Positions 10,170-21,573 of a DNA stretch of 64,000 nt are shown here, one piece after another. Within the stretch, counting starts at the first letter, position 1. Every line of letters starts with the position of its first letter. The DNA is from Ramularia collo-cygni (Eukaryota; Ascomycota; Dothideomycetes; Mycosphaerellales; Mycosphaerellaceae). The notes below the pieces were generated by a model, which searched no databases, was not told the DNA's origin, and worked only from the letters and a program-made list of their open reading frames with translations. The stretch spans positions 725,125 to 789,124 of the forward strand of contig NW_019716259.1 of NCBI RefSeq assembly GCF_900074925.1. The letters are read 5' to 3'. Both the position numbers and the translations under genes were made by a program.

Positions 10170-12930
10170 TTGTATCCTTCCTACGTACACTACCTACGTA
10201 CACTTATATATACTACTAAGACCTACGTATAATAGCATCCGAAATTGCCCTCCTTCGAGATAGGTACTTTCGTCTAGATAGCGAGATTGTTCTTATAACG
10301 GAGGACTTTAAACTAGCTTAGAAGCTACTTAGCAACGTATAGAACTATATACGGACGGTAGAGCCTACGGATACTAATTATACGTAAAAGCTCTACTACT
10401 AATACATTAAGAAGCGCCGCTCTACGTATTAAGTAGATAAGGACGATATAGGTACGCGGAATAAGAAGTCGTTCGGTTAGTTGCTTAAGCCGTATAAGGT
10501 TACCTTTTTAGCGGTAATCTAACTAGACGGTAATAATAAGCTAGTTTTAATTAAACTAGTACGTAGATAGTATAAAGAACTACACTTATATAGCCTCGAA
10601 CAGTGTAACTCTCGCCGTACGAATAAGCTCCTAAAGGGCCTAATACGTAAGCGTATAGATAATAGCCCTCGAGCCTCTCGAATAGTAGACGTATTAAAGG
10701 AAGAGCATAGTAATATTAGCGGTAAGCAGTTAACGTACTAATACGCTTATAACTAAGGGCGTTTATTACTATACTATAACTTAGATAAGCGATACGTCCG
10801 TAAGGGCGCGGATACTATAGATATACAGCTTATTAAGGCGGATAACCGTGCTAGTACCCTTAGATAATACTACTAGCTATTCGCTATTAGAACGAAGGAT
10901 GGATTAAGGCGTAGAATCGTCGTTATAACACTAGATAGTTTAATAGTTTAGAAGTAATACGGAGCTCTTATAATTATAGACGCTACGTATTAAGCACTCG
11001 GCCTACCGTAGTTCCTTATTAACCTCGTAGTACGTAACGGTAACGGTTCGTTTTAGCCGGTTACTTATATAGTAATTAAGAGCTAGTATAGCGTAGTTAT
11101 TATAGAAGGACTCCGCGCGTTACGATTATAGGCTAGTAATAACGAGAGCGGCTTAATATTATAGTAGACCGTTACGAACGACTTATCTAGTAAACAGAAC
11201 GCTATCCGTATAGCCTTCGGCGATAACGTAAAGCTACTACTCTACTAACGACACGTTAGTTAAACGATACGTACTAAGTTCCCTATTAAAGGTAGATATA
11301 AGGCTACTAACTAAGCGTTATAGCATATAATGCTATATTACGAAACGGACGATAAAATTAAGGCTAAACTATAGCTAGCTATTAACTTACTACTAGGTAG
11401 ATTAAACGACCGGCTATATAGCTACGTACGCCGCGAATAGTTATTTAACTACGCTTATATATAGTACACTAAGTTCCGTAAGGATAATCCTCTATTAATA
11501 TAGATACGCACCTCTAATCTAGTAGAAGGATAGCATTCTAACTATAAGAGCGGTAATATGCTCGTTAAGCGTAGCTTTTTAATTACCGGTTACTTACTTA
11601 AGAGCTTTAAAACGGATAAGCGGTAGAACAACAACGCCGCTAATAAGGCTCTAAAGAACGATAAGCTTAGCCTATAGGCTCGTCTACATTACCGCTAGTT
11701 CGAGCTACTACCTATATACGTTTAAGAGAAGATTACGGAGTAATACCGCTATAGTAAGAAGCGCTTTAAGAACCTTATACCTTAGTAGTTCCGGTTTAAG
11801 GCCTCGTACGATAAGGAAACGCCTTTACGTTACTACTACTACTTCTAGTTCGAGTAGCGAATACCGTATAAGTATATATAGTTTAATGCCTACTACGACG
11901 GCAACGAGCTTACTACTATTTAAACCGCTACGTATGTTAACCGCTTTATTAGCATTAACACTACGTATTATTACCGTAAGTAGCGGATTAACGAAAGCGA
12001 TATACTAGTAGCGGAGGGAACGAGCGAGCGTATTAACGACGAGAGCCGTTAAAAGCAGCGCTAATACTAACACTAGCCGCTCGAGCGTAATTACTATACT
12101 TTAATGTATATAATTATCGAGTAGTTTAAGGAGACGTTCTATCGACAAGCGGACGTTATAGTTATAGAGCTTACGAAGGCGGAGCGTAATTAATATATTA
12201 ACACCCTCGCCTATAGCTACGAAGCGGCGCTCTTAATTAGCGCTCTTACTATGTCCGAGTAGCGCGGCGGCGATAATACCGAGTCGCTCGGTAAAGCTAT
12301 CGATAATGCGCTTGCTTATTTAATAGATAAAGACACTAACATAGAGCTTAGTAAGTTCGATACGCCCTCGACGGTAGTAATTATAAACGAGTTCCCTCTT
12401 ACTTAAGTAAGCCGTAACTTTATTACCGAAATACTAACACGTATTCGAAACGGCTACGGCTACTCGAGCCTTCGATAGGTTACTAATATTAACGATAAAT
12501 CCACCGCGTAGCCGAGCTAGCTCCTATAGTAGTTACTAACTCTATTACTATATAAACTACCTCCGGAGGTTGTCGAATTTAATAGGCAATTCGCTATATA
12601 GGACCTAGTAAGAGACTACTAGCGTCGCGAAGGCGTGTAAACACTACTAAAAGAGCGTAGATAGTAGATAGTAATTAGATACGAATAGTATAAAGGTAGG
12701 TAGCGAGGGTAATAGGACCTAAGGGTAGTAATATTAGAGCTAGTAAGGGTAGTAATATTAGAGGTAGTAAGGGTAGTACGTTTACTAAGGAAACAGCGAT
12801 AAGAACAATCTATAGTAGTAGATAAGAAAGTAGCTCTTATACCGGTAATCGACTTAACTTAGTAATTTCACGAACTCTACTAACTCTACTAACTCTAGCG
12901 TATACGAGGCTATACGAGCGACACGTTAGT
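10170..12930 (+). mobile_element. RIP-mutated transposon relic, probably MULE class
   Basis: The sequence changes abruptly: TA is everywhere while CA and TG almost vanish and CG is kept, the expected outcome of CpA-to-TpA RIP on both strands. No ATG-to-stop frame of note survives. Read on the + strand (codons starting at positions equal to 2 modulo 3), however, one frame runs from about 10,213 to 12,800 or slightly beyond with no net frameshift. By eye every in-frame stop is TAA or TAG, never TGA, as expected when Gln (CAA/CAG) codons are hit. Around 10,960-11,080 the frame reads an IIIDATY-like strand followed by NLVVRNGNGS, resembling the MULE transposase core. At 11,831-11,875 Tyr codons sit where a SWIM finger (CxC...CxH) would have Cys and His. 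The ends and any terminal inverted repeats were not found; the family call is inference. Confidence 0.75.
12722..12778 (+). repeat. 24-bp tandem repeat inside the RIP island
   Basis: A 24-bp unit, gggtagtaatattagagcta plus gtaa, occurs twice with one mismatch, followed by a third partial copy. In the degenerate transposase frame it encodes a repeated Val-Ile-Leu-Glu-rich segment, so it may be an old internal duplication near the protein's C-terminus rather than a separate element. Confidence 0.7.
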
Positions 12931-14015
12931 GGAATATAGCTCCACCTACAATCTACTAACGACTAGTTGCCCACTGCAACGTAAGGCTAACCCATTTCAG
13001 AGCTCATTTCACACCACATAACGACCGTTACCTGGGTACGTATTGGCCGAATCGGGCTAGACGTTGGTAGAATACAGACCACCCGTCAATATTGGCTTTG
13101 CAGATCCACCGCACCAAAGACGCTCGAACTCAGGCAGAGATTCGTTAGGAAATCGGGGCATGCACAGCAAAGCAGGTGCCGTTTGCGTAGATTTTCCTAT
13201 TCGTGCCAGTGCCAATCACCTCGAGCCGGCGTGTACGCGCATGCAAACAGTACGCTTGGATGCTCACTTGGTAGGCATTGTGAGATGATTAGTGCTGATT
13301 CGCGAGAAAGCAATGGCGATGGGTGCATTCAACTGGCTCCTTTTGATGATTCAAGGCACCGAAGCCTGGGGTTAGTTGTCCCAGGACGCCTTTCCCGAAA
13401 CCATCGCTCTTCAGGGACCCGGGTATCGTGCCTCGCGTGCTCTATGGGGAGTGCGGTCTGCAGGCTCCCCAGGCCAATGACCTTGCGAGGCGTCTTCTTC
13501 CCGCCATGGCCATACAGAATCGTTCAGCTTCAGCCGCCATCCAGGTGCCACTGTATCCACCTTTGGACTGCTAATGCATACCCTCTTGATCCGGACATGT
13601 AGACACCATTGCCTTGCAAGCCTGCATTGGCACCACACGATCGCCACACAAGACCTTCCAATAATATGCCCGTCACGGACGTATTGGCGACATCGCCTTG
13701 CCTGTCCAGCTACGATGGCTATGCGGTGAACACATAACCGCACGCACCCCTGAAGGTTGAGGTTTATATCTTCTGAAGTTTCTTTCCTTGTTTAGTCTCG
13801 ATGTACTCCCATCCAGATCAGCTTCGCGGTACTGTCTTCACCTTTCAACAGAATTGCTGTTGTAGATCCCAGCCCGATGACCAACCAACGTGGTGCTGCC
13901 GAGCAGTCCAGGAAGCGCTCGGAGGGAAGCGGATCTGCTTCATCGGCTTCCACCCGCCCCGAAAGCTTTAGTTCTAGTACGTCCTTCCATCTTTACTCCT
14001 CTTTCCCAACAGACC
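12931..14015. other. Intergenic, no gene seen
   Basis: Normal composition resumes after the RIP island. A short frame beginning ATG at 13,877 (Ser-rich, about 48 codons) runs into the start of the next gene in another frame and may be an upstream ORF. Nothing else is supported. Confidence 0.5.
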
Positions 14016-14988
14016 ATGTCTGACGACTGTGGTGCTGCTGTCACAGGCAGCAAATCTCCTTCACAGGAACGCAACATCGACTTTCGATTTTTGAACTTTT
14101 CAAACCCCTCGGACGCAAAAAACGCTCAAACTCGCAAGAGTGTTCGCAGTCATGTTACAACCGGCCAGCACAAAGCCGCAAGGAAAGCGCTTGCCGAGCA
14201 GGCCCTGCGAAGCAACAAGTCAACACCCAGGCCGTCACGCTCTCCCACTTCGGGACCGTCTGAGAACGATGCCAGCAGCCCGGAGGCCTCTTCTCCCACG
14301 ACTCCTCCAGCGGCACCAATTACGGTGATCAACCCTCGAGAAGTGTACCCTGAAGCATGGCAATCCTCGTTGGCACCCGTTATGGTGCGTTGTCTAATGG
14401 CCTATCTGATTGGAGTCATAAGTACTGATTTGCCTGTAGGATCACTATGTCAATTCAATGGCCATCGATTTGCCCGAAACAGACAGCTGCACACGGGAAT
14501 TCATTCGGACGCACTTTTTGAGCCTCGCCTTTTCGGATCCTGCCTCACTGCATGCCCTGATACTCGTTGCGGCCGCTCATCTAGCTAAGCTGCGAGGGGA
14601 TCAGTCGCACAACATTGACATACTTCAACTACGAGGAATGGCCATCCAACAAGTCAATCACGCTCTAATGGAGCACAGCTCGCGTCGTCGTGCAACGAGC
14701 GATCAAGTTATCGTTGCGGTTGCAAAAATGGCTACCTACGAACTTCTGTTCGGCCAAAGGGAGACATTTCACACACACATGACCGGCTTGCAACGAATGG
14801 TCAGCTTACGTGGAGGGCTACCGGCACTGGGTCTTGGGGGATTTCTCGAGAGGATGCTGCTCTGGATCGATGCAAACGCCGCGGCCATCGCTGGAGCTAC
14901 CGATCTATACTTTCCCGCTGATGTCTATGCAAGCTCGAGGGGGCACCCTCGAGCTGATCGAAGACTATTCCTGATGGGGCCATCATAG
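14016..14988 (+). CDS. Fungal transcription-factor-like protein, probably truncated
   Basis: Two exons (14,016-14,384 and 14,440-14,988) join in phase across a 55-nt GT-AG intron, giving 305 residues. Near the start is FRFLNFSNPSDAKNAQT followed by RKSVRSHVTTGQHKAA, a motif common in Pezizomycotina regulators that lack an obvious Zn2Cys6 cluster but carry a C-terminal fungal transcription-factor domain. Exon 2 carries the start of that region (TREFIRTHFLSLAFSDPASL, then a helical segment with QVNHALME and TGLQRMVSLRGGL). Relatives I know of are usually longer by 150 or more residues after the LYFP segment, whereas this frame stops at once. A separate Arg-rich frame (14,999-15,226, 75 codons) follows directly and could be a displaced 3' part. 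I treat it as a decaying or truncated gene beside the RIP island. Confidence 0.55.
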
Positions 14989-16703
14989 CAATCAGCGGGT
15001 GGACTTGAATATGCCTGCTACGCGACTTCGCGAGGAGCGAAGGATGGAACGCCTGCAGCGTAAGATTCGGCGGATGAGGCTGGCCAACGAACAGGGTCAA
15101 CCTCCTGTTTCGTTGGCAGCCAACCAGAGTCTATCAACGGATTTCACAAAAGCGCGGATGCCGGGATGTCCCGGGTTCGATCCGTGGACCGCAGCAGTGC
15201 TGGCACTGCCTGCAACTACTTTGTAATATACAGTGTGTTAATTTTTGTCAGCGGTCATAGCAAGCATCAGCATAGATACCCGAACTCATCCGCATCGACT
15301 CCAATCATTCGGGGCACTTCCCTGGGGTTCTTCTATTGCTTCATCTGCAAACTTGGGGTATCAGTTTGGGCCCCTCCGACATTCGAGTGATCTAGACCAA
15401 ATGTCAAGGCCCTGTCGATTGCATTTCTTCGGGGAGCGGGCACCGAATCCAAGCTTGCACATCGACAAGGCTACACCNAGCGTGGAGGTGAGCTACAGCA
15501 GATCCGATGAGGCCAGTTGCTCGAGTGTGCCGTGAGGGGTCGGTCTGTAATCTCGAGCTTCTGAAGAATGATTCGATGCGACAAATAGCTTATAGGATGA
15601 CGATCTCCATGTTGATGGTGATCCGAGGAAGGCAACATTGAAGTGTTCGATGATTCTGTCCCTCTCCAAGCCGCAGCGTGTCTTACACCCTTGGCGATTA
15701 TGGACGACTCATACATCACTCACCACATGTCTGTGAACAGATTCATGCGTGGCCCGTACCAGCAGGATCTCGGCCGAAAGATTTTGACGGCCAAGTGGGG
15801 AGGTTGACGGGCTCGCAATGAGCCCATGAGGGCACGTGAAGTGCATGTACGAACCGTTCGAGCCTTACCCGAAATGTGTCTTGCAGACATAGACTAAATC
15901 GTAATAGGCAGTTGAAGAAAAGCCTATTTCTGAAGCACGCTAAGGATTACGTGCACACGGGTGATCGTTTTTGGCAAGTCTAATTTTTAGTTTGGGCTAC
16001 GTGCACAGCCTACCGCTCAAAGCATCTCCAGACATCATCACTATCTCATCAGATGTCGACAGTTCGGTCTCCGCGAGATCAGCGCCGCGACGAATGTGAT
16101 GATACCGTCCCTCGCTCATGTCCGGAAAGTATGATGCAATCAATTGCCGAGGAGGACGGGACATGGCAAGCTGAAGTTCCCCGCAAGCATGAAACGCATC
16201 ATGGTGGGCCAATTGGGCCCCTCGGACGGAGTCCGTCCAAGATCTTCTGCAACACCGTTACGCTGAGACTGCGGCCAGGAACGAGAAGAGATGGAGGAGA
16301 TCGATCCTACCTCGCCTATTAGGCGATCCCTCTCCCGGGAGCGTCTTGAAAGAATTGAACCAACATCCTGGCGGTATACTGTAAAAGCTATTCGCGTCAT
16401 GCGCAGGGGAACCTTGTGGGAGCCGTTGGCGAGGTCTTGGCCCGACGACATCTCGCATCAGCTATCTTCTATAGTACATGCATGTAAGAAAAGAACCAAG
16501 GCTGCAACAGGCTCGTGAAGCGCTGCCACTGTGACGGGACGGACAATAAGGTAGACATTAGTCTTCCTCACCTTGTGTCGGATGTTCTTGGGTTGTCATC
16601 TCATTTCAGCAAAAAGGGAACGAACGTTATGCTGTTAATGTGCTTCATATGTAAGGCCTCATCTTAGCCATCCCCGATACTTATGCAACCAGCAATCAAA
16701 CAT
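14989..16703. other. Intergenic, one doubtful short frame
   Basis: Apart from the Arg-rich 75-codon frame at 14,999-15,226, I see no gene. Frames near 16,000-16,500 overlap on both strands and show no domain or splice logic. A tRNA B-box-like string at about 15,172 has no matching A box. Confidence 0.5.
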
Positions 16704-19111
16704 CTACTTCTCCAGCTTCGCATTGTGCTCTGCAACAAGCTGGTCCAAAACCTTTTCGTCACCGCCATTCGCTACGTGCCACTTCCTATCAATGTGGTTC
16801 AAATTGATATAAGGGCTGCAGTCTGCATTTCCCACTCCCTTACGATTCTCAATCGTAAAACCCATACCCAAAGATGCCCAGATATTCTTGTCAAAGTATT
16901 GGATATTGAAATCTTCGTAACGAGGTGATGCAATGACTTGTTGATAGTGCAGCGATGAGCCCGGCCAGATTGCTATGTGGGGTCAGACGCACGAATCTCC
17001 AGTGGACGGTCTCATATACATACCATTGACGCGACCAGTATCGTTGTCTTTGTACCACGAGCGACAAGACTCCTTCCAGACGGTATGCTTGATCCACTCC
17101 TAATGCAAGGTCAACATCTCTCCATTTGCACAACAAACAGATGTGGAACTCATTACCTGTACGTGAGCGTTGAACTGATCGGTGATGTCCTGCTTTGGCT
17201 CCCAGCTTTTGATGTTCTCGTTCTGCATCTTCTTGATGATTTGGACGGTATAGTCTGCGACATTCTGCAATGGACCCATAACGCTTCCATTCTCCACGGG
17301 CCAAGCAGGACCAATGAAAGTTATGAGGTTGGGAAAGTCGGGGATCGCCAAACCCAAGTATGCCTCCGGACAGACGCTCCACTTATCCTACTACAGAGTC
17401 AGTATAGTAGAACGCGAACTATTGAACGTGATTGAGAACGAGCCTTCAGGTCAACACCGTTTCTGCCGATAATCGGGAATCGTGGGCGGTACGAGACGTC
17501 AAAACCAGTAGCGCACACTATTGTGTCCACCTTACGCTCCGTACCGTCCTCCCCAACAACACCGTCCTCGGTGCAGCTGGCTACAGCAGTAAAGTGAACG
17601 TCGATGTTGGGATTCTGGATGGCCATCATGTATCTGCAAAAAAACACCCCGATCGTCAGAGTGTGGTATGTATAGTGGGAGGGGAAATACTTACGGATCT
17701 CCAGGTGTGACACGACGACATCCAATGCCAAAGTTAGGGGTGAACCCCTTCAAAAGTCGTTCATCTTTGATGAACTCTGCCATTCTCTTTGAGAAGAGCT
17801 CTTGGCTTTCCTTTTGTTCGGCCGTGTCGGAGTAGAAGGTTCCCCAGAGCCCGTTGACTTGATCCTCGATATCCTGTAGATCTGTCAGTATTGATCCGCT
17901 TAGAATGCAGTCTAGTCATCTACCTTTGCGTGAGCCACCAAACTCTTGGGATCGTTGCGGAAAGTGTCTCTCTCTTCTTGGCTATACTCCTTGTTTTGAC
18001 CAAAGTTATTGGCAATCTGGACGAACCAGACCCTTTGAAAATCAGCTTACGTTTAGTACAGAGTGTCACAGTGTATCTCACCCAGTCCTGACGAAAACGT
18101 CAATGTGTTTCGCGTGCGGCTGCATTGCGGGTACAGTTTGGATGGAAGACGCGCCAGAACCGATGACTGCAATGTCATCGTTCTTCCATTGTTCTGCCTG
18201 ATAGTCGCTTGGCCACCTGGCTGTATGGACGACCTTGCCCTTGAACTTGTCCTTTAGGCCTGGAATCGCAGGCCACTTGAAGTTGTTCAGAATGCCGGTA
18301 CCGTGAAGCAAGAGGTCGCAATAGTCCTCGAATTCTCTTGGTTGCTGTCCAGGTTGAGTCTGTCTGAGCTTCACATTCCACTGCCCCTTCTCTTCGTTCC
18401 AGTACGCTCCAATAACCTCGGTGTTGAAGGTCATGTACTTTCTGAGATCAAATGTGTTGCAGACTTTGTCCAAGTACTTCCAAATGTCCGGGGCATAGCT
18501 GAAAAAACGAGGCCAGTCCGGGTTCAGCGCCCATGAGTACTTGACACGGTGACGATCAGCCTCATAGAGTCGCGACCACTAGATGCATTGCTACATACCG
18601 TGTATGCATGGCTTGGGATGTCGCAGGCACATCCCGGGCTTTGAATGTAAGTCGGCGGGCACTTTGTCATGGCGGTCAATGCAACAGACTTACTAACGAT
18701 TCTCTAGCCTGTAGTGATAGCCTGGTGAGTGATGGTCACACAGAGTCCCGAAATCACCAAAACAAACTCACCATGTTCCTCCAATGTCTGCATTCTTCTC
18801 GTATACAACGTGCTCAACGTTCTCGCAAAGCTTCTGGATTGAATAGGCCATCAAGATACCAGATACACCTCCACCTATGGTCAGAACTCGGAGTTTCCGG
18901 TTATTCGGATCATCTACGAAGGTATTAGGAATCATTGATCGATGAGAAACGGGCATTCGACACACTCCAGGTGATATCCTGTTCGTGTGTCAGTGAAAGT
19001 AGACCAATCCATTCTTTCCACGCGTACCTGCTTGATGTCATATCCGCTTGATCCCGGCTTCGAGTANTCGAATCTTTCGCCACCAGTAACAGCATTCAAA
19101 TCTGGAGCCAT
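16704..19111 (-). CDS. Baeyer-Villiger-type flavin monooxygenase
   Basis: Predicted FAD- and NADPH-dependent monooxygenase that inserts oxygen next to a ketone; the substrate is unknown. Motifs: FAD Rossmann GGGVSG (residues 46-51), the BVMO fingerprint FKGKVVHTARWP (about 197-208) and the NADPH Rossmann IAVIGSGASS (about 221-230). Twelve exons join with consistent phases to 601 residues: 19111-19028, 18978-18966, 18913-18772, 18708-18694, 18638-18599, 18539-18082, 18032-17924, 17873-17695, 17633-17444, 17387-17157, 17099-17024, 16972-16704. Exons 2 and 4 are only 13 and 15 nt; exon 4 restores WLENRYPGCACDIPSHAY. The intron after exon 9 needs a GC donor (GCTCGT), the weakest junction. It is not flanked by other biosynthetic genes, so a catabolic or detoxifying role is as likely as secondary metabolism. 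N at 19067. Confidence 0.88.
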
Positions 19112-19644
19112 GGTATCTTTGGTACGAGATGGGTATATTTCACAAGAGTCGAATTGAATTTGACTGTTGAGGGACTGCCGAGCGCAAACACGACAATTCT
19201 CCACATATCTTGCTCCTCAGTCACTATGTGCTAGCCTCGGATCGAAGTGTAATGCTGATGGCATCAACTGGACAGATTCGGGAAAGTGGATCGATGAGAA
19301 GATGCGGAGAACTACCTATGGCCAGGCCAAGCTTTGGGTTGCACGAGTCGCGGAGCAACGACCGGTCCATACATACTCCTATGCTCAAGCAGGATCAGGC
19401 GTGGATGCTAGTCACTTGAAGTGTATGGCTATCCTGCTCTTGTCGTTGCTCTTCATTACCTTCACACATGCCCGACTTCCTTTGTGAGATATTCGATTTT
19501 TGGAACCCATGGCATGTGGAAGTGGGGCAGCGTGAGGTGGGGCAGTCGGCTATTGTTCATGTTCACTTCCAAGGTTACTTCCAAGGTTTGTTTTCCGAGA
19601 CTCCGAGAGGGCATAAGTTGTGCATGACTGCTCCGCATGCCTGT
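19112..19644. other. Intergenic between monooxygenase and DPH6
   Basis: Both neighbours are on the minus strand, so this 533 bp should hold the DPH6 3' end and the monooxygenase promoter. No gene is supported. Confidence 0.6.
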
Positions 19645-21573
19645 TCACACGATGCGATTGCGGAACATGCGCAGAAGACTTTGCAGATGGGTCAAATTGG
19701 GTGGTTGNGCGCCCTGACTGGTCTTTCCAAGTCCAACCCATTCGATTGCGCAGTCTCTCGGAAGCTGGTCGACGCGTATCACAACAAGTGGAGGTGCATC
19801 GGTGTTACTGCTCGCAACATCGTCGTCTGGGTCTTGGTTGCGCCAAGNTGCACTGCCAGGGCCATGTCGGAGATGCCATACATCAAAAGTGTCTTCTTCG
19901 TCGGAGTCTTCTGGCTGTGTCTTGGGAAGATGGAAAGCTTCCCAAACCTTTCGAATCAAGTCTATTCTTGCCGGAAGTGTGACGTCGCTGGGGGTGGATG
20001 AGGCTATAAACGCTATGCCATGGACCCATCGTCTCACCTTCATGACGTCGCCAATGCGTTCAAGATGTTGCAGCGCCAGAACTGCTTGGTGTGCAAAGTC
20101 TTTCTCCGACGAACCTGAAGGGGCTGGCAAAGTCATCGAGGATGGAACGAGCGGGATCTGTCCGGCAATGTAGACAGAAGCATTCGTTGGTCCGTCGTCC
20201 GCATCAGACGGAAATCCGATGGCTTGCGAATACGGACCAATGTTCGCAGGAGCCCAGTATGAGCGAGACTGAACGTGCAGAGCAGTTCTGGAACTTTTTG
20301 CACTCGTGATGCCAATAGACAGCAGACAGCCTGTGGGAAGTACGTCGGCACAGGCAATGGTAACTCTCGCGGGCGGATTAGGATTCACGAAATAACTTCC
20401 ATAGACTGTGTTTACAGCAGCGAAGTCATTCATTTCCCGGAGCGTGATGACCGAGTATGCGATGTCGTCGGGACCGTGATCATTGGCAGCAAGTTCTGTC
20501 ATCATTTGTCCCATGATTGAGCGGGCCTGCTCCTCGGCTGAAGCGCCCGCTCCCTGGAAGTCCCGCACCATGAAAGCACTGCTTTTGAATGGCAAGTCTA
20601 CTTNGCTGACTGACTCATGCGGGTTTCCCGCGAGGTCCCTCGAAGTAGAGATGCTACTGCCAGTCGACACGGACTCGAGAATTTTGGAGAACTTGACATC
20701 GAGTAGTGGTGGTATCCTCAGATCGCTCACATGTTCGCGGGGTTGGTAAAATTCCACAAATGGTTGGCTGAGGCAGACTGAGGCACTGCCTGCATCGCCG
20801 GGCATCGTCTGGACATTTTCTTCGGACACTGTTATACGGCCCTTCCATAGTGGTGCAGGTCCGCTGACTGCCAGAGTCTCATACTCACCTCCTTCGCCCA
20901 GGACAGCGCCATCTCCAGCGGATCCGAATCTCCCTGCGGCCTTGGTTAAGCGATGGATGGTCCGCCGATCTGCCACGTTTTGCCACAGGAATCCCTCGTC
21001 CAGTCCACCTGATGCAACTTTGACGATTCGCGAATCCTGACCAACCTTGGCCATGTCCTCCAGCAAGGAACATTGAGATCGTGGAGGTAGTGATGGCCAT
21101 TGCCATAAATATGACAACGGACACAGGCCTAGACGTAGTGCAATCGATTCAACTCTCGTTCGCTGATAATCTGACAGAATCGCTCCAGTGCTCACCGCAT
21201 TGATTTCTGGATGTGCAGCGATAACCTTGAGCAGAAGAGGCAGAATGGACTCCGTTTCATCTTCGACTTGATCTGATGATGCTTGACTCAAACCGTAGCT
21301 TTTGTTCTGATTGACTGCTGTACCAGTNATTGCTTGTCGGTATAGAGGGAGACCAAGAACTTTCTCGTAGAGAGGAATTACTGCATGGCCGATTGTCTGA
21401 TACATGTAGCTCTCCATATCTTCAGCAGTAGTATTCTGCTCGTTGGGGGGATGCAAATTAGCGAGAGCAACGATGTTGTGACCATTCGCTTGGCAGTGTA
21501 AGATGGAGAAGATGGAGTCTTTGCCTCCCGAAATCAGGGCGACCACATTGAGGGCTGCCATTGCGGCCGACAC
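19645..21573 (-). CDS. DPH6: Diphthine-ammonia ligase with RidA-like domains (Dph6)
   Basis: Dph6 carries out the last step of diphthamide synthesis on elongation factor 2, amidating diphthine with ammonium and ATP. The single exon encodes up to 642 residues; Met1 or Met5 (AALNVVALISGGKDS follows) are both possible starts. The N-terminal ATP-pyrophosphatase domain has the PP-loop SGGKDS (about 16-21) and the conserved GEGGEYETLAVSGP. Two RidA/YjgF-like regions follow (about 335-430, and from the segment ANIGPYSQAIGF onward), the architecture of yeast YLR143W. The last ~50 residues are polar and poorly conserved, so the exact stop is less certain. Four Ns fall in the frame. Confidence 0.92.
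   Translation of the reverse strand: MSAAMAALNVVALISGGKDSIFSILHCQANGHNIVALANLHPPNEQNTTAEDMESYMYQTIGHAVIPLYEKVLGLPLYRQAXTGTAVNQNKSYGLSQASSDQVEDETESILPLLLKVIAAHPEINAVSTGAILSDYQRTRVESIALRLGLCPLSYLWQWPSLPPRSQCSLLEDMAKVGQDSRIVKVASGGLDEGFLWQNVADRRTIHRLTKAAGRFGSAGDGAVLGEGGEYETLAVSGPAPLWKGRITVSEENVQTMPGDAGSASVCLSQPFVEFYQPREHVSDLRIPPLLDVKFSKILESVSTGSSISTSRDLAGNPHESVSXVDLPFKSSAFMVRDFQGAGASAEEQARSIMGQMMTELAANDHGPDDIAYSVITLREMNDFAAVNTVYGSYFVNPNPPARVTIACADVLPTGCLLSIGITSAKSSRTALHVQSRSYWAPANIGPYSQAIGFPSDADDGPTNASVYIAGQIPLVPSSMTLPAPSGSSEKDFAHQAVLALQHLERIGDVMKVRRWVHGIAFIASSTPSDVTLPARIDLIRKVWEAFHLPKTQPEDSDEEDTFDVWHLRHGPGSAXWRNQDPDDDVASSNTDAPPLVVIRVDQLPRDCAIEWVGLGKTSQGXQPPNLTHLQSLLRMFRNRIV

Noticed and set aside
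15160..15190. tRNA B-box-like string (gggttcgatcc)
   Set aside because: No A box or foldable cloverleaf at the right distance on either strand.
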